NCBI GenBank assembly: GCA_030447245.1
Contig: JAUJPG010000009.1
Coordinates: forward strand, 1 to 64,000
Direction: 5' to 3'
Length of the DNA: 64,000 bases
Origin: Chloroflexota bacterium
GTDB lineage: Bacteria; Chloroflexota; UBA6077; JACCZL01
Shown piece by piece: positions 54,596 to 64,000 of this stretch. How positions within the stretch are numbered: position 1 is the stretch's first letter; the number at the start of each line of letters is the position of its first letter. The notes under the pieces were generated by a model, which did no database searches, was not told the origin of the DNA, and worked only from the letters and a program-made list of their open reading frames with translations. A program made the position numbers and the translations under genes.

Positions 54596-56071
54596 CTACT
54601 CGATGCTTCGGAGTTGCGGAAACAGGATCACGTCGCGGATCCTGCGTTGGCCAGTCAGCAGCATCGCGAGGCGGTCGATGCCCATCCCCATCCCGCCGGT
54701 CGGGGGCATCCCGTGCTCGAGCGCTTCGAGGAACTCGGCGTCGAACGGCTGGGCCTCTTCGTCGCCGGCGCCCTTCAGCCGAACCTGCTCCAGGAACCGC
54801 GCGCGCTGCTCCAGCGGATCATTCAGCTCTGAAAAGGCGTTGGCGATCTCCATACCGCCGCAGAACGCCTCGAACCGTTCGACCACGTCTGGCCGGTCTG
54901 GCCGCCTCTTCGCCAGCGGCGAGAGCTCGACCGGGTAGTCGACGAAGAAGACCGGCTCCCTGATCTTTGGCTCCACAAAGGTGCTCAGTAGCTCGTCGAT
55001 CAGCTTACCGCGGCTCCAGCCAGGCTGGGTCCGTAGGCCGGCCTCGGCGGCCGCGCGCGCGAGCGACTCCGCGTCCGGACACGCCTCGTAATCGACGCTG
55101 GAGCCTTGGAGAATCGCGTCGCGCAGGGGGACGCGTGGCCAGGGCGGCGACAGGTCCACCTCCTCCTCGCCGAGCGTGATCCGCGGGCTCCCCAGCGCCC
55201 GCTCGGCAACCGTCGCCACCAGCTCCTCGGTCAGCGCCATGATGTCCCGATAGTCTGCGTAGGCCTGGTACGCCTCGAGCATCGTGAACTCTGGGTTGTG
55301 CTTCAGTGACAGCCCCTCGTTACGGAAATTGCGCCCCAACTCGAACACCCGCTCGATGCCCCCGATGATGCACCGCTTGAGGTAGAGCTCCAGGGCGATT
55401 CTCAGGTAGAGGGTGCGATCGAGGGCGTTGTAGTACGTCTCGAACGGTCGCGCCGCGCCGCCGCCGGGTACCGCCTGGAGGACCGGTGTTTCCACCTCCA
55501 GGAAGCCCCGCTCGACCAGGAAGGTACGGACCTCGTGGATGATCCGACTGCGCAGCCGGAACACGTCGGCCACCTCGGGATTGGCGATCAGGTCGAGGTA
55601 GCGCCGACGCAAGCGTGTTTCGACGTCCTGCAGTCCGTGCCACTTTTCCGGCAGGGGCCGCAGGGACTTGGCGAGCACGGCGTATTCGACCGCCTGGACC
55701 GTGACCTCACCGGTCCGCGTGCGGATCGTGTTGCCGACGACTCCCAGGAAGTCGCCGGCCTCGATCGCGTCCAGCAATCCATACGCCTGCTCGCCAAGGA
55801 CGTCCTGCTTGAAGTAGGCTTGGATCTGGCCGCTGCCATCCAGCAGGTGGAGGAACGTCGCCCGGCCCATCCGCCGAATGCCGCCGACGACGCGGCCCGC
55901 GACGCGGACCGGCCGCCCCGGCGCCGTGTCGAACGTGGGGGTCACCTCGGCGGCCAGGTCGGTCCGCGCGAACCGCGCTGGGTACGGGTCAACGCCCGCG
56001 GCGCGAAGTTGCTCGAGCTTGGCGAGGCGCTCCTCGGGGAGCCGGGCATGCTCGGCGTTGTCGGTCATCAA
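54596..56071 (-). CDS. lysS: lysyl-tRNA synthetase (class II)
   Basis: 491 residues from ATG/GTG 56071. The OB-fold anticodon domain leads to class II motifs: GFLEVETPVLQAVPGGGAARPFETYYN, YLRIALELYLKRCIIGGIERVFELGRNFRNEG, HNPEFTMLEAYQAYADY and GGMGMGIDRLAMLLTGQRRIRDVILFPQLR. Length is normal. It is in tandem with greA, 112 bases upstream, and serS. Confidence 0.96.
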   Translation of the reverse strand: MMTDNAEHARLPEERLAKLEQLRAAGVDPYPARFARTDLAAEVTPTFDTAPGRPVRVAGRVVGGIRRMGRATFLHLLDGSGQIQAYFKQDVLGEQAYGLLDAIEAGDFLGVVGNTIRTRTGEVTVQAVEYAVLAKSLRPLPEKWHGLQDVETRLRRRYLDLIANPEVADVFRLRSRIIHEVRTFLVERGFLEVETPVLQAVPGGGAARPFETYYNALDRTLYLRIALELYLKRCIIGGIERVFELGRNFRNEGLSLKHNPEFTMLEAYQAYADYRDIMALTEELVATVAERALGSPRITLGEEEVDLSPPWPRVPLRDAILQGSSVDYEACPDAESLARAAAEAGLRTQPGWSRGKLIDELLSTFVEPKIREPVFFVDYPVELSPLAKRRPDRPDVVERFEAFCGGMEIANAFSELNDPLEQRARFLEQVRLKGAGDEEAQPFDAEFLEALEHGMPPTGGMGMGIDRLAMLLTGQRRIRDVILFPQLRSIE

Positions 56072-56183
56072 GTGTCGGTGATCAACTCTCAGCCAGCGGT
56101 GTTCGGAGAAAGGTCTACCCCGTCGCCCGACCTGAGGCCGGCTCCCGTCCGTCGCGCGAGGAGACCTGGGCCTGAAAACCGAC

Positions 56184-56651
56184 CTAGTCGACCGAGACGA
56201 CGGTCAGCTGGAAGCTGCCGGCGGGCGCGGCCACCGCGGCCTCATCGCCGGCCCGCTTGCCGAGAAGCGCGCGGCCGACTGGCGATTCGTTCGAGATCAG
56301 CCCATGTCGCGGGTCCGCCTCGACCGAGCCCACGATCGTGTACTGCTCGACGACCCCGTCGCTGTCCTTGACCGTGACGTGCGAGCCCAGGCCGATCACA
56401 TCAGAGTGCGGGCCTTCGCCGATCAGTTGGGCGTTCGCCAGGGCTGCTTCTAGCTCCTGGATCCTGCCCTCGATGAACGCTTGCTCGCTCTTCGCCTCGT
56501 CGTACTCGGCGTTGTCGAGCGCGTCGGTGAACTCCTTGGACTGGCGGATGCGCTCGGCGACGCGGGGACGCCTGACAGTGCGGAGCTGTTCCAGCTCGTC
56601 CTCGAACTTCTTGAACCCAGCCCGCGTCAGGTACACCACACGTGGCGCCAT
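56184..56651 (-). CDS. greA: transcription elongation factor GreA
   Basis: 155 residues from ATG 56651 (RBS-like AGGACAGGATCC upstream). The N-terminal coiled coil has YLTRAGFKKFEDELEQL, TDALDNAEYDEAKSEQAFIEGRIQELEAAL with the acidic tip DNAEYDEAK. The C-terminal FKBP-like domain contains ISNESPVGRALLGKRAGDEA. It rescues backtracked RNA polymerase. It is the first of the greA-lysS-serS run and is followed upstream by an IS. Confidence 0.94.
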   Translation of the reverse strand: MAPRVVYLTRAGFKKFEDELEQLRTVRRPRVAERIRQSKEFTDALDNAEYDEAKSEQAFIEGRIQELEAALANAQLIGEGPHSDVIGLGSHVTVKDSDGVVEQYTIVGSVEADPRHGLISNESPVGRALLGKRAGDEAAVAAPAGSFQLTVVSVD

Positions 56652-56825
56652 GGTGGATCCTGTCCTTCGAGGCGGGAGCTCTCCGCCCGTCATGCGCCAA
56701 GTGCCAGCCCGGCCTCAGCACACCGAACGGCGACCCCACACCCACACTTCCGAGTGGCTGCTCGTCAAGCGTCCAATGCGGCGTGGATTATCGTCAGCCC
56801 TCCGAGCGCGTGTCAAGCGTGCGTA

Positions 56826-58124
56826 TTGCCTCATAAGTCCGGACACGGGACGGGATACGTTGCCTCGCAACCCACGACACTGAGGGGGAGTGAGGGCATG
56901 AGCGTGAGGCAGCAGAGCAAGCACGAGTTGGCGGCGGCGATCAGTGGGCGGTATCGTCGGGCCGGGCGGGCGGACAAGGGACGGATCTTGGACGAGTTCG
57001 TCGCGGCGACCCCGGGTACGAGCGGACGTGGGCCATCCCGGCTGCTGCGGGGCGGTCCGCCGCGGCCGCGCGTCGGCCACGGCGGGCGGCCACGGACGTA
57101 CTCGTCGGTGGTGGTCGGGGCGCTGCGGGCGGCGGCCGAGGCCAGCGGCTGGCGTGCGGCAAGCGGCTGGCACCGTTTCTGGGAGCTGGTGCCCGGCCCT
57201 GGAGGCCGAGGGCGGCCTGGCCGGCCTCGGTCGTGCGCGCGCAGCTGGTGCGGATGAGCGCGGCGACGATCGATCGTCGGCTGCGGCCCTTCCGCCTGCA
57301 GGCGCGTCCGCACGGGCTGGGAACGACCAAGCGGGGCACGCTGCTCAAGCAGCAGGTCGCGGTGCGGACGTGCACCCCCTGGGACGAGGGCGGGTCGGGT
57401 TCGTCGAGATCGACCTGGTGGCGCATTGCGGACTCAGCACGGCGGCCATTCCCTGAACACCCTGACGGTCACCGACGTGGCCAGCGGCTGGACCGAGTGC
57501 ATCGGGGTCTGGGGCAAGGGCCAGGCGGCGGTCTTCGCCGCCCTGCAGGCGGTGCGCGCGCGCCTGCCCTTCCCGCTGCTGGGGATCGACTCGGACAACG
57601 GCGCGGAGTTCCTCAACGCCCACCTGGTCCGCTACTGCGAGCAGGCGGGCCTGACCTTCACCCGCAGCCGGCCGTACTGGAAGAATGACCAGGCCCATGT
57701 CGAGCAGAAGAACTGGTCGGTCGTGCGCAAGCTGATCGGCTACGATCGCTACGAGAGCGAGGCGGCCCTGGCCCACCTGAACGCAGTCTACGAGCGGCTG
57801 CGGGTCTGGACCAACCACCGGCAGCCGGTGCTCAAGCTGATCGGCAAGGAGCGGCGCGGCGCCAGGGTGACCAAGCGGTACGACACCGCGCAGACGCCGT
57901 ACCGACGGGTGCTGGACGTCGGCGTGCTCGACGGAGCCACCCGCCAGAGCCTGGCGGCCGAGCACGCCGTCCACGGGCCGGGTCGCCCTGCAGCGTGCGC
58001 TCGACGCCGCGGTCGGGGCTTGATCGCCTGCGCGAGCCGCCGCGCAGTGGCAGACGACGGTCGCCCGGGTGATCCAGTGAATTGAGGCAACGATCCGCTT
58101 CCGGTGTCGGGAAGTATTGAGGCA
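56826..58124 (+). mobile_element. insertion sequence with TTGCCTC-type inverted ends (degenerate)
   Basis: Both ends share a ~40-base imperfect inverted repeat that carries TTGCCTC twice. The left end reads TTGCCTCA...CCGGACACGGGACGGGATACGTTGCCTC from 56826. The right end is its complement, GAGGCAACGATCCGC...GTGTCGGGAAGTATTGAGGCAA, to ~58124. It contains a broken transposase of the DDE/integrase type, inserted upstream of greA. No target duplication is evident. Confidence 0.7.
56899..58085 (+). pseudogene. integrase-type (rve) transposase, frameshifted
   Basis: The coding sequence begins ATG 56899 (SVRQQSKHELAAAISGRYRRAG) and changes frame at least twice, near 57200-57240 and 57430-57450. 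The rve core is visible in pieces: Asp in FVEIDLVAHCG, then NTLTVTDVASGWTECIGVWGKG, Asp in GIDSDNGAEFLNAHL, Glu in QAHVEQKNWSVVRKLIGY. The product would be inactive as read. Some indels may be assembly error. Function is inferred from these motifs only. Confidence 0.75.
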
Positions 58125-58334
58125 ACACGGCGTGCGCCTGCCGGTCCGTGCCCGGCACCCACTGGAGCGACGCATGCGCGACCGCGGGCGACACTCGCGC
58201 GTTGTACCGCTGGTCGGCAGTAGGGCCGTCTCGCGGGCCGGCCATTCCCTTGTGGCCCTCAGCACGATTCCGGAATAATGGCCCGGCCCTGGGCACTGTC
58301 TGTGCCCGCGCCCTCGCCACTCGGAGGATTCCGT

Positions 58335-60329
58335 ATGCACCGTGGCTCGATCCGCGCGATCGCTGCCGTCACGCTTCTGCTCATCAGCTCGTTCCTGCCG
58401 CCGTCACTCGGAGTCGGGCGGGCGCAGCAGGGCGATCCGCGATTGTTCGCGGAGACCGGCTACCGCGTCTCACAGGACGAGTTCTGGGACTTCTTCCAGC
58501 GCCGTGGGGGGCTCAAGACCTTCGGCTACCCCGTCTCGCGCGAGTTCACGCTGCAGGGGTTTACCGTCCAGTTCTTCCAGCGGACCATCATGCAGCTCGG
58601 CCCGAGCGGGGTCCGCACGCTCAACCTGCTCGACCAGGGCCTCCTGCCGTACACCACGATCAACGGTTCGACCTTCCCCCCCGCGGATCCCGCCGTGATC
58701 GCCGCGACGCCCACGCCGACCGGCGCGGACTACGCCTCCAGGGTGGTGGAGTTCACCCGGCAGACCGCCCCGGACAGCTGGGAAGGGCTGCCGGTGAACT
58801 TCTTCAAGACCTTTTCTGAGACGGTCAGCTACGAGCAGGCTTTCCCGGCGGCTGAGGGTCCGCGGAGCTTGCTGCCGTTGATCAACCTGGAAATCTGGGG
58901 CGCGCCGACCTCGCAGCCGACCCGCGATCCGAACAACAGAAATTTTGTGTACCAGCGCTTCCAGCGTGGAGTCATGCACTACGACGACGCCTGCAAGTGC
59001 ACCCAGGGGCTCCTGCTGGCGGACTACCTCAAGGCGGTCATGACTGGCGAGAACCTGCCGTCAGATTTGGAAGCGCAGGCTGCAGATAGCCCCTTTTACA
59101 AGCAGTACAAGCCGGATGCCGCGAACGGTCTGGCACGCCCGGCGCTGCTTGCCGACAGCAACCTCAAGGACGGCTTCGCTAAGGGCGCGACGAGCCAGGC
59201 GAGTGCCGCCGCGCCGCCGGCGACCCGCGCCGAGCCGAAGCCCGACTCGAGCGCGCGAGCGCAGCGGAGCAATCAGCCGTACCGCGCGGCCAGCCCGGAG
59301 TACGGCATGAACGTGTTTCTCTGGGGCAACCAGGGTACCACCGATCGCGATCTGAAACGGGTGGGCGAAGCCGGCTTCGGCTGGCAGAAGACGCTGTTCC
59401 AGTGGCGGCTGATCGAGCCCGCGAAGGGCGTGTTCGATTGGTCTGAGGCCGACCGCATCGTCGCCGCGTCAAAGCAAGCGAACGTCAAGATCATCGCCCG
59501 ACTGGACTTCCAGCCGGATTGGGCGCGCGGCGGCGCGGCGGTCCACAACGGCCCGCCCGACAACTACCAGGACTTCTCGGACTTCGTCTACGCGTTCGTC
59601 GCCCGTTACTCTGCGGATTCGCAGATTGGCCGGGTTCACGCGGTCCAGATCTGGAACGAGCAGAATCTGGATCGCGAGTGGGGCATGGGCGTTATCAGCA
59701 AGCAGAGCGCGGCCGACTACGTCCGGCTGCTCAAGGGCGCCTACGAGGCCGCCAAGGGGGCCGACCCGAGCATCGTGGTGATCAGCGGCGGGCTGTCGCC
59801 GACGGCTACCACCAATGGCCAGGCCCAGCCCGACGATACTTATCTGCGCTGGATGTACGAAGCCGGCGCCAAGGCGTACTTCGACGTCCTCGGCGCGCAC
59901 GGACCCGGCTTCAAGGCGCCGCCGACGGCCAGCCCGGAAGAGGTTGCCGCGAACAAGCTCTATGGCGGCTACCGCGTCTTCGCCTTCCGCCGCGTTGAGG
60001 ACCTCCGCAAGGTCATGGTCGACAACGGAGATAGCGACAAGCAAGTCTGGCTACTCGAATTCGGGTGGACCAGCGACAGCGTCCACCCGGACTACGCCTG
60101 GCATAGCGTGTCCGAGGAGGAGAAGGCCGACTACCTGGTTGGGGCGTACCAGTGGGCGCACAAGAACTGGAGCCCCTGGATCGGCGTCATGACTCTCTGG
60201 ACCATGCCCGATCCGAATTGGAGCCAGGACCGAGAGGAATATTGGTGGGCGATCGTCAATCCCGACGGGAGCAGCCGACCGGCCTACGACCGGCTGCTGC
60301 GGGCCCGTCGCGAGGGCTCGCTGCCGTAG
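58335..60329 (+). CDS. secreted glycoside-hydrolase-like protein (clan A type)
   Basis: 664 residues from ATG 58335 with CGGAGG upstream. There is a signal peptide (AVTLLLISSFLPPSLGVGRAQ). The N-terminal ~250 residues are a lineage-specific module with FGYPVSREFTLQGFTVQFFQRTI and DPNNRNFVYQRFQRGVMHYD. A linker leads to a TIM-barrel-like domain from ~340 with NVFLWGNQGTTDRDLKRV, the acid/base-type motif IWNEQNLDREW and nucleophile-type LLEFGWTS. The NEQ in place of NEP is unusual. The substrate is unknown. The following gene is a paralogue of the C-terminal domain. Confidence 0.85.
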   Translation: MHRGSIRAIAAVTLLLISSFLPPSLGVGRAQQGDPRLFAETGYRVSQDEFWDFFQRRGGLKTFGYPVSREFTLQGFTVQFFQRTIMQLGPSGVRTLNLLDQGLLPYTTINGSTFPPADPAVIAATPTPTGADYASRVVEFTRQTAPDSWEGLPVNFFKTFSETVSYEQAFPAAEGPRSLLPLINLEIWGAPTSQPTRDPNNRNFVYQRFQRGVMHYDDACKCTQGLLLADYLKAVMTGENLPSDLEAQAADSPFYKQYKPDAANGLARPALLADSNLKDGFAKGATSQASAAAPPATRAEPKPDSSARAQRSNQPYRAASPEYGMNVFLWGNQGTTDRDLKRVGEAGFGWQKTLFQWRLIEPAKGVFDWSEADRIVAASKQANVKIIARLDFQPDWARGGAAVHNGPPDNYQDFSDFVYAFVARYSADSQIGRVHAVQIWNEQNLDREWGMGVISKQSAADYVRLLKGAYEAAKGADPSIVVISGGLSPTATTNGQAQPDDTYLRWMYEAGAKAYFDVLGAHGPGFKAPPTASPEEVAANKLYGGYRVFAFRRVEDLRKVMVDNGDSDKQVWLLEFGWTSDSVHPDYAWHSVSEEEKADYLVGAYQWAHKNWSPWIGVMTLWTMPDPNWSQDREEYWWAIVNPDGSSRPAYDRLLRARREGSLP

Positions 60330-60389
60330 ACGAACGACGAGCGGCGGGATCGGCGTTCGCCTGTCGCTCGATGACCTGGGAGGATCCTG

Positions 60390-61667
60390 TTGCACAAGCT
60401 GCTCTCTGCGCTCGCGCTCGCTACGATGGTAGGTATGACCGGCTGCCAGTCGGCACCGCCAGCTCAGCCGAAGCCCACGGCACCCGCGAAGGCCAAGGCC
60501 GAGCCCACGCCGGACGCTGGCAGAGTCGCCGCGCCGACCGTCCAGCTCGTCCAAGACGGTCGCGTCGGCAGCCCCTCGTCGGCCGTGCACGTCTTCCTGT
60601 GGGGCAATCCCGACACCACCGACCGCGACCTCAAGCTTGCCAAGGAAGCCGGCTTCACCTGGGTCAAGCAGCGTTTCGAGTGGCGCAACATCGAGAAGAC
60701 CCGCAAGAACGCCTTCGAGTGGAACGAGCCAGATCGGATTGTCGACGGCATCAACCGGGCCGGGCTCGGCATCATCGCCCGCGTCGACAATCAGCCCGAC
60801 TGGGCCCGCCGCGACAGAATTTTCCCGGCCTCCGGCCCCGCGGACAACATGGAGGATTGGAAGGACTACGTCCAGCAGCTCGCCGAGCGCTACAAGGGCA
60901 AGATCCAAGCGTACGAGATTTGGAACGAGCCGAATCTCTCGCGCGAGTGGGGCAACGCCCGCCCCGATCCCAGAGCCTACGTCGAGCTGCTCACCGTCGC
61001 CCACCGCGAGATCAAGCGGGTCGATCCGAACGCCATCGTGATCACCGCCGGTCTCTCGCCGACCAGCGAGCAGACCGACCGCGCGATAGCGGACCGCGTC
61101 TTCCTCCAGGAGATGTACGCCGCCGGCGCCAAGCCCGCCTTCGACATGCTGGGCGTCCACGCGCCCGGCTTCAAGGCCGCGCCGGAGACCGATCCGGCCG
61201 AGATCGCCCGCAACCCGGAGCTGAACAACAACGACCCGAGCCCCGAGGAGCTCCGCCGCGTCTACGGCGTTCGGCACGTCGAGGACATGCGGCAGGTGAT
61301 GGTCCAGAACGGCGACGACGCGAAGCAGATCGCGTTGATGGAGCTTGGCTGGACGTCCGACCCGCGCCCCAACTCGCCGTACAATTGGCACGCCGTCTCC
61401 GAAGAGTTGAAGGCTGACTACCTGGTGCGAGCCTTCCGCTACGCCGAGCAGAACTGGACGCCGTGGATCGGCCTCATGTCGGTGATCTACATCCCAGACC
61501 CCGCCTGGACCCCCAGCGACGAGCAGTACTATTGGTCGATCACCAACCCGGACGGCACTGCCCGCCCTGCCTTTAATGCGCTGAAGTCGCTGCCGCGCCG
61601 GCCGGTCGTGCCGATCGCCTCGCCCTCGCCCTCGCCCTCGCCGTCCCCGAGCCCGGCCTCCCGATAG
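60390..61667 (+). CDS. glycoside-hydrolase-like lipoprotein (clan A type)
   Basis: 425 residues from TTG 60390 with GGAGG upstream. It is a lipoprotein: lipobox MTGC near residue 17. The barrel parallels the preceding gene: HVFLWGNPDTTDRDLKLAKEAGFTW, EIWNEPNLSREWGN (acid/base Glu), HAPGFKA, LMELGWTSDP (nucleophile Glu). The tail ends in an SPSPSPSPSPSP repeat. It is likely an endo- or exo-acting polysaccharide hydrolase at the cell surface. The gene pair is a tandem duplication with loss of the N-terminal module in this copy. Confidence 0.86.
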   Translation: MHKLLSALALATMVGMTGCQSAPPAQPKPTAPAKAKAEPTPDAGRVAAPTVQLVQDGRVGSPSSAVHVFLWGNPDTTDRDLKLAKEAGFTWVKQRFEWRNIEKTRKNAFEWNEPDRIVDGINRAGLGIIARVDNQPDWARRDRIFPASGPADNMEDWKDYVQQLAERYKGKIQAYEIWNEPNLSREWGNARPDPRAYVELLTVAHREIKRVDPNAIVITAGLSPTSEQTDRAIADRVFLQEMYAAGAKPAFDMLGVHAPGFKAAPETDPAEIARNPELNNNDPSPEELRRVYGVRHVEDMRQVMVQNGDDAKQIALMELGWTSDPRPNSPYNWHAVSEELKADYLVRAFRYAEQNWTPWIGLMSVIYIPDPAWTPSDEQYYWSITNPDGTARPAFNALKSLPRRPVVPIASPSPSPSPSPSPASR

Positions 61668-61738
61668 CCGCGGACCGCGAGGCGTTCCGCGGCCGCTGAG
61701 CCGCACGGTCTGGCATCATCAGCGCCGGAGGCCGGGTC

Positions 61739-63422
61739 GTGATCAAGCACGGGCTGAAGGGGCTGATCCAGCAAGCCGTCGCGCGGGCGTCCGCGTCCGG
61801 CGACCTGCCGCCGCTGCCTCAACCGGAGGTGACGCTCAAGCGGGCGGCCAAGCCTGAGCTCGGCGACTACGCGACCAACGTCGCGCTACGCCTCCAGCGC
61901 GCCGCGGGCATGCCGCCGCTTGACGTCGCGGGGGCGATCGCCCGGCACCTGGAGCAGCCGCCGTCGGTCGCCCGGATCGAGGTTGCCCGTCCGGGCTTCA
62001 TCAACTTCTTCCTCGCCGACCAGTGGCTCCAGCAGCAGGTCGACACGATCCTCCAGGGCGGGCCGCGCTTCGGGGCGGTCCCGCTCGGCGGCGGGCGCCG
62101 TGTCCAGGTCGAGTTCGTCAGCGGTAACCCGACCGGTCCGCTGCACGTCGGCGCCGCGCGCAACGCTGCCCTCGGCGACACCCTATGCAACCTGCTCGCC
62201 TTGACCGACCACCAGGTCGAGCGCGAGTACTACGTCAACGACGCCGGCGCGCGAATCGCCGCGCTCGGCGCGAGCGTCTGGGTCCGCTACCGCCAGCTCC
62301 ACGGCGTCGAGGCCGAGCTGCCGGCCGAGGGTTACGAAGGTGACTACGTCCTGGAGGTGGCCCGTAGCGTGGCCGACGAGCACGGGCGGGCGCTGCTCGA
62401 GCTGTCCGACGACGACGCGGCCGAGCGGATCGGGCAGTTGGCCAAGCCCGTCGCTGATGGCCTGGATCGAGCGCGACCTGGCCGACCTGGGCGTCCGCTT
62501 CGACAGCTGGTTCTCCGAGCAGTCGCTCTTCGACAAGGGCCAAGTGGATGAGGTCCTCCAGTTGCTCGGGAGCGCGGCCACGTCACCGAGCGCGACGGCG
62601 CGGTCTGGTTCGCCTCGTCCGAGCTTGGCGAGGAGCGCGACAACGTCCTGATCCGCTCGAACGGCCAGGCGACCTACTTCGCCTCGGACGTTGCCTACCA
62701 CTACGACAAGCTCGTTCGCCGCGGCTTCGATCGTGCCATCGACGTCTGGGCCGCCGACCACCACGGCCACGTCGCGCGTATGAAGGCGGTCGTCCAGGCG
62801 CTCGGGATCGAGCCGGAGCGGCTGGTGGTGCTGCTGTACCAGCTGGTCAAGCTGTTCGAGCAGGGCCAGGAGCTCAAGATGTCGAAGCGGGCCGGCACCT
62901 ATGTGACCGTCCGCGAGCTGATCGACAAGGTCGGCCCGGATGCCGCCCGTTTCTGGCTGCTCAGCCGCTCGGCCGACGTCCAGATGAACTTCGACCTCGA
63001 CCTGGCCCGCGAAACCTCCAAGGAGAACCCGGTCTACTACGTCCAGTACGCGCATGCGCGGACGGCCGGCATCCTCCGCAACGCCCGGCGACGTCGACTA
63101 CCTGGGGGGCGACGTGGGCCGGCTCCCGGGCCCAGCCCGAGCTGACCCTGGTCCGCAAGCTGCTCCAGCTCCCGGAGATCGTCGAGCGCGACCATCGGCC
63201 TGGCCCCGCACGAGCTGACCTTCTACGTCCGCGACCTCGCCGACGTCTTCACCGCCTTCTACGAGGCCTGCCGGGTGCTCCCCGGCGGACCATCCGCTCG
63301 ACCCGGAGCTGACCAGAGCCCGCCTCAAGCTCGTCGCCGCCACCCAGACCGTCCTGGCCAACGCCCTGCGCCTGCTCGGCGTCTCGGCCCCTGACCGCAT
63401 CGAGCCCGGCGCCCAACCGTGA
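61739..63422 (+). pseudogene. argS: arginyl-tRNA synthetase with multiple frameshifts
   Basis: From GTG 61739 to TGA 63420-63422 the order of ArgRS parts is complete: LGDYATNVALRLQRAAG, the HIGH region FVSGNPTGPLHVGAARNAALGD, REYYVNDAGARI, then in another frame IERDLADLGVRFDSWFSEQSLF, then TYFASDVAYHYDKLVRRGFDRAIDVWAADHHGHV, ELKMSKRAGTYVTVREL (KMSKR), and a C-terminal anticodon domain in three more frames. At least six single- or two-base shifts lie between ~62450 and 63300, with little residue loss. It may be decay, but an essential gene in this state suggests sequence errors. Confidence 0.8.
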
Positions 63423-63539
63423 TCGCCTCGGCCCACCAAGCCCGCGGCGGGTCACGTCGCATGCCCCCTGGGGAGCACGCGCCACCGCCGAACGGCCACG
63501 TTCGTGCCAGCTGACCCACGCGCGACCAAGCGTCCACCC

Positions 63540-63700
63540 GTGCCCACGCGGCGATCAGCCAGTCGCTGCTCGACCGCGCGACCGAGCACCTGGATGCCCG
63601 CTTCGGGCTCGACGCGCTCTGGGTCTTCGGCTCGGTCGCCAACGCGACGGCGACGGCCGCCTCTGACCTCGACCTCGCTGCCCTCTTTGACCCAGGGCCC
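63540..63700 (+). pseudogene. nucleotidyltransferase (MNT) fragment
   Basis: An open frame reads AISQSLLDRATEHLDARFGLDALWVFGSVANATATAASDLDLAALFD. The motif GSxAxxxAxxxSDLDL is that of minimal nucleotidyltransferases of MNT/HEPN antitoxin type. It ends where transposase sequence on the other strand begins, near 63700. A TGA lies just upstream and no start is seen, so it is truncated at both ends, probably by IS insertion. Confidence 0.55.
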
Positions 63701-64000
63701 GCGTCGGTCGGTCGGCGAGCGGGCGCACAGGGCGAACAGGCGCAGCCGCTCATCCCAGGGGCAGGCGCCCAGCCGGACCGACCCGCCGCCCCGCACCCAG
63801 CGCCGCTGCTGCGGGGTCAGGGCGGCCAGGCGGGCGCGGATCGGGGCCGAGCAGGCGAAGCCGAGGATGAAGAGGACGTCGGCCTCGAGCAGCGCCGCGA
63901 CCGAGGCCCGGCTGGTGAAGCCGCGGTCGGCCACCAGCCCGGCCAGCCGCCGCGCGAGCAGCCGCCGCAGCCGTCGGGCGAACAGCGCGATCAGGCGGGC
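63700..64000 (-). mobile_element. transposase fragment at the window end
   Basis: On the minus strand from 64000 a frame reads LIALFARRLRRLLARRLAGLVADRGFTSRASVAALLEADVLFILGF, with an ADRGF motif, typical of a DDE-transposase second Asp, and a C-terminus SAPIRARLAALTPQQRRW. The 5' part lies beyond the window. Its 3' end abuts the nucleotidyltransferase fragment. It is likely an IS that split that gene. Confidence 0.6.

Noticed and set aside
1-64000. CRISPR arrays, tRNA and rRNA genes
   Set aside because: No regular repeat-spacer pattern and no T-loop/acceptor patterns consistent with a tRNA were found by reading; this is not an exhaustive scan.

Overview
The window is high-GC bacterial DNA. 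Gene content and style point to the phylum Chloroflexota, most likely class Thermomicrobia or a relative. This rests on GTG/TTG starts, the alaS - baseplate-J-like - yqgF - mltG gene order, an HtrA-like pair without signal peptides, and small conserved proteins of that lineage. It is an inference from protein character, not from a database search. UGA is an ordinary stop for most genes here (thiG, thiE, alaS and others), so the code is standard.

Layout. 2-2661: 3' end of malate synthase, then unknown genes. 2658-4286: secreted M1 metallopeptidase (minus). 4490-6479: TPP riboswitch and thiG-thiE-thiS; a TenA homologue lies apart at 45247-45942. 6492-12911: methyltransferase, class V aminotransferase, two trypsin-like/PDZ proteases, a LuxR-type regulator and a DHA2-type exporter. 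13120-18353 (minus): cell-surface polysaccharide operon (methyltransferase, DegT aminotransferase, sugar transferase, O-antigen ligase/TPR). 18576-19856: MFS.

19830-22931 is the most unusual stretch. A LysR regulator is divergent from three genes, each broken by in-frame UGA: an ArsM-like methyltransferase, a DsrE-family protein and a second ArsM-like methyltransferase. In the two methyltransferases UGA falls where relatives carry a conserved Cys. In DsrE the second UGA makes a UxxC motif. Reading continues with family-like sequence, and hairpins of bacterial SECIS geometry follow. I read these as selenoproteins.

23139-33415 is a metal and thiol-redox island: Spy-like protein, MarR, CbtA/CbtB, a small membrane protein, a membrane-anchored cupredoxin with its own UGA and a clean SECIS hairpin, a CcdA-like membrane protein, Met-rich mini-proteins, a hydrolase, thioredoxin reductase, a copper chaperone, a CopA-type ATPase and CsoR. 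The selenium-containing cupredoxin thus sits beside copper export and a thioredoxin-reductase/CcdA pair.

33536-56651 (minus) is mostly housekeeping: L,D-transpeptidase, mltG, yqgF, baseplate-J-like protein, alaS, MBL hydrolase, primary sigma factor, dnaG, tenA, dgt, ppdK, serS, lysS, greA. It is interrupted by a VapBC-type pair and a broken IS. 56826-58124 is a second broken IS. 58335-61667 holds two related secreted glycosidase-like proteins. 61739-63422 is argS with many frameshifts, and the window ends in a nucleotidyltransferase fragment abutting another transposase.

Caution: several genes (yqgF, mltG, copA, argS, transposases) carry single-base indels, some in G/C runs. Part of this may be assembly error. 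Such errors cause frameshifts; they would not place in-frame UGA at Cys positions followed by hairpins.
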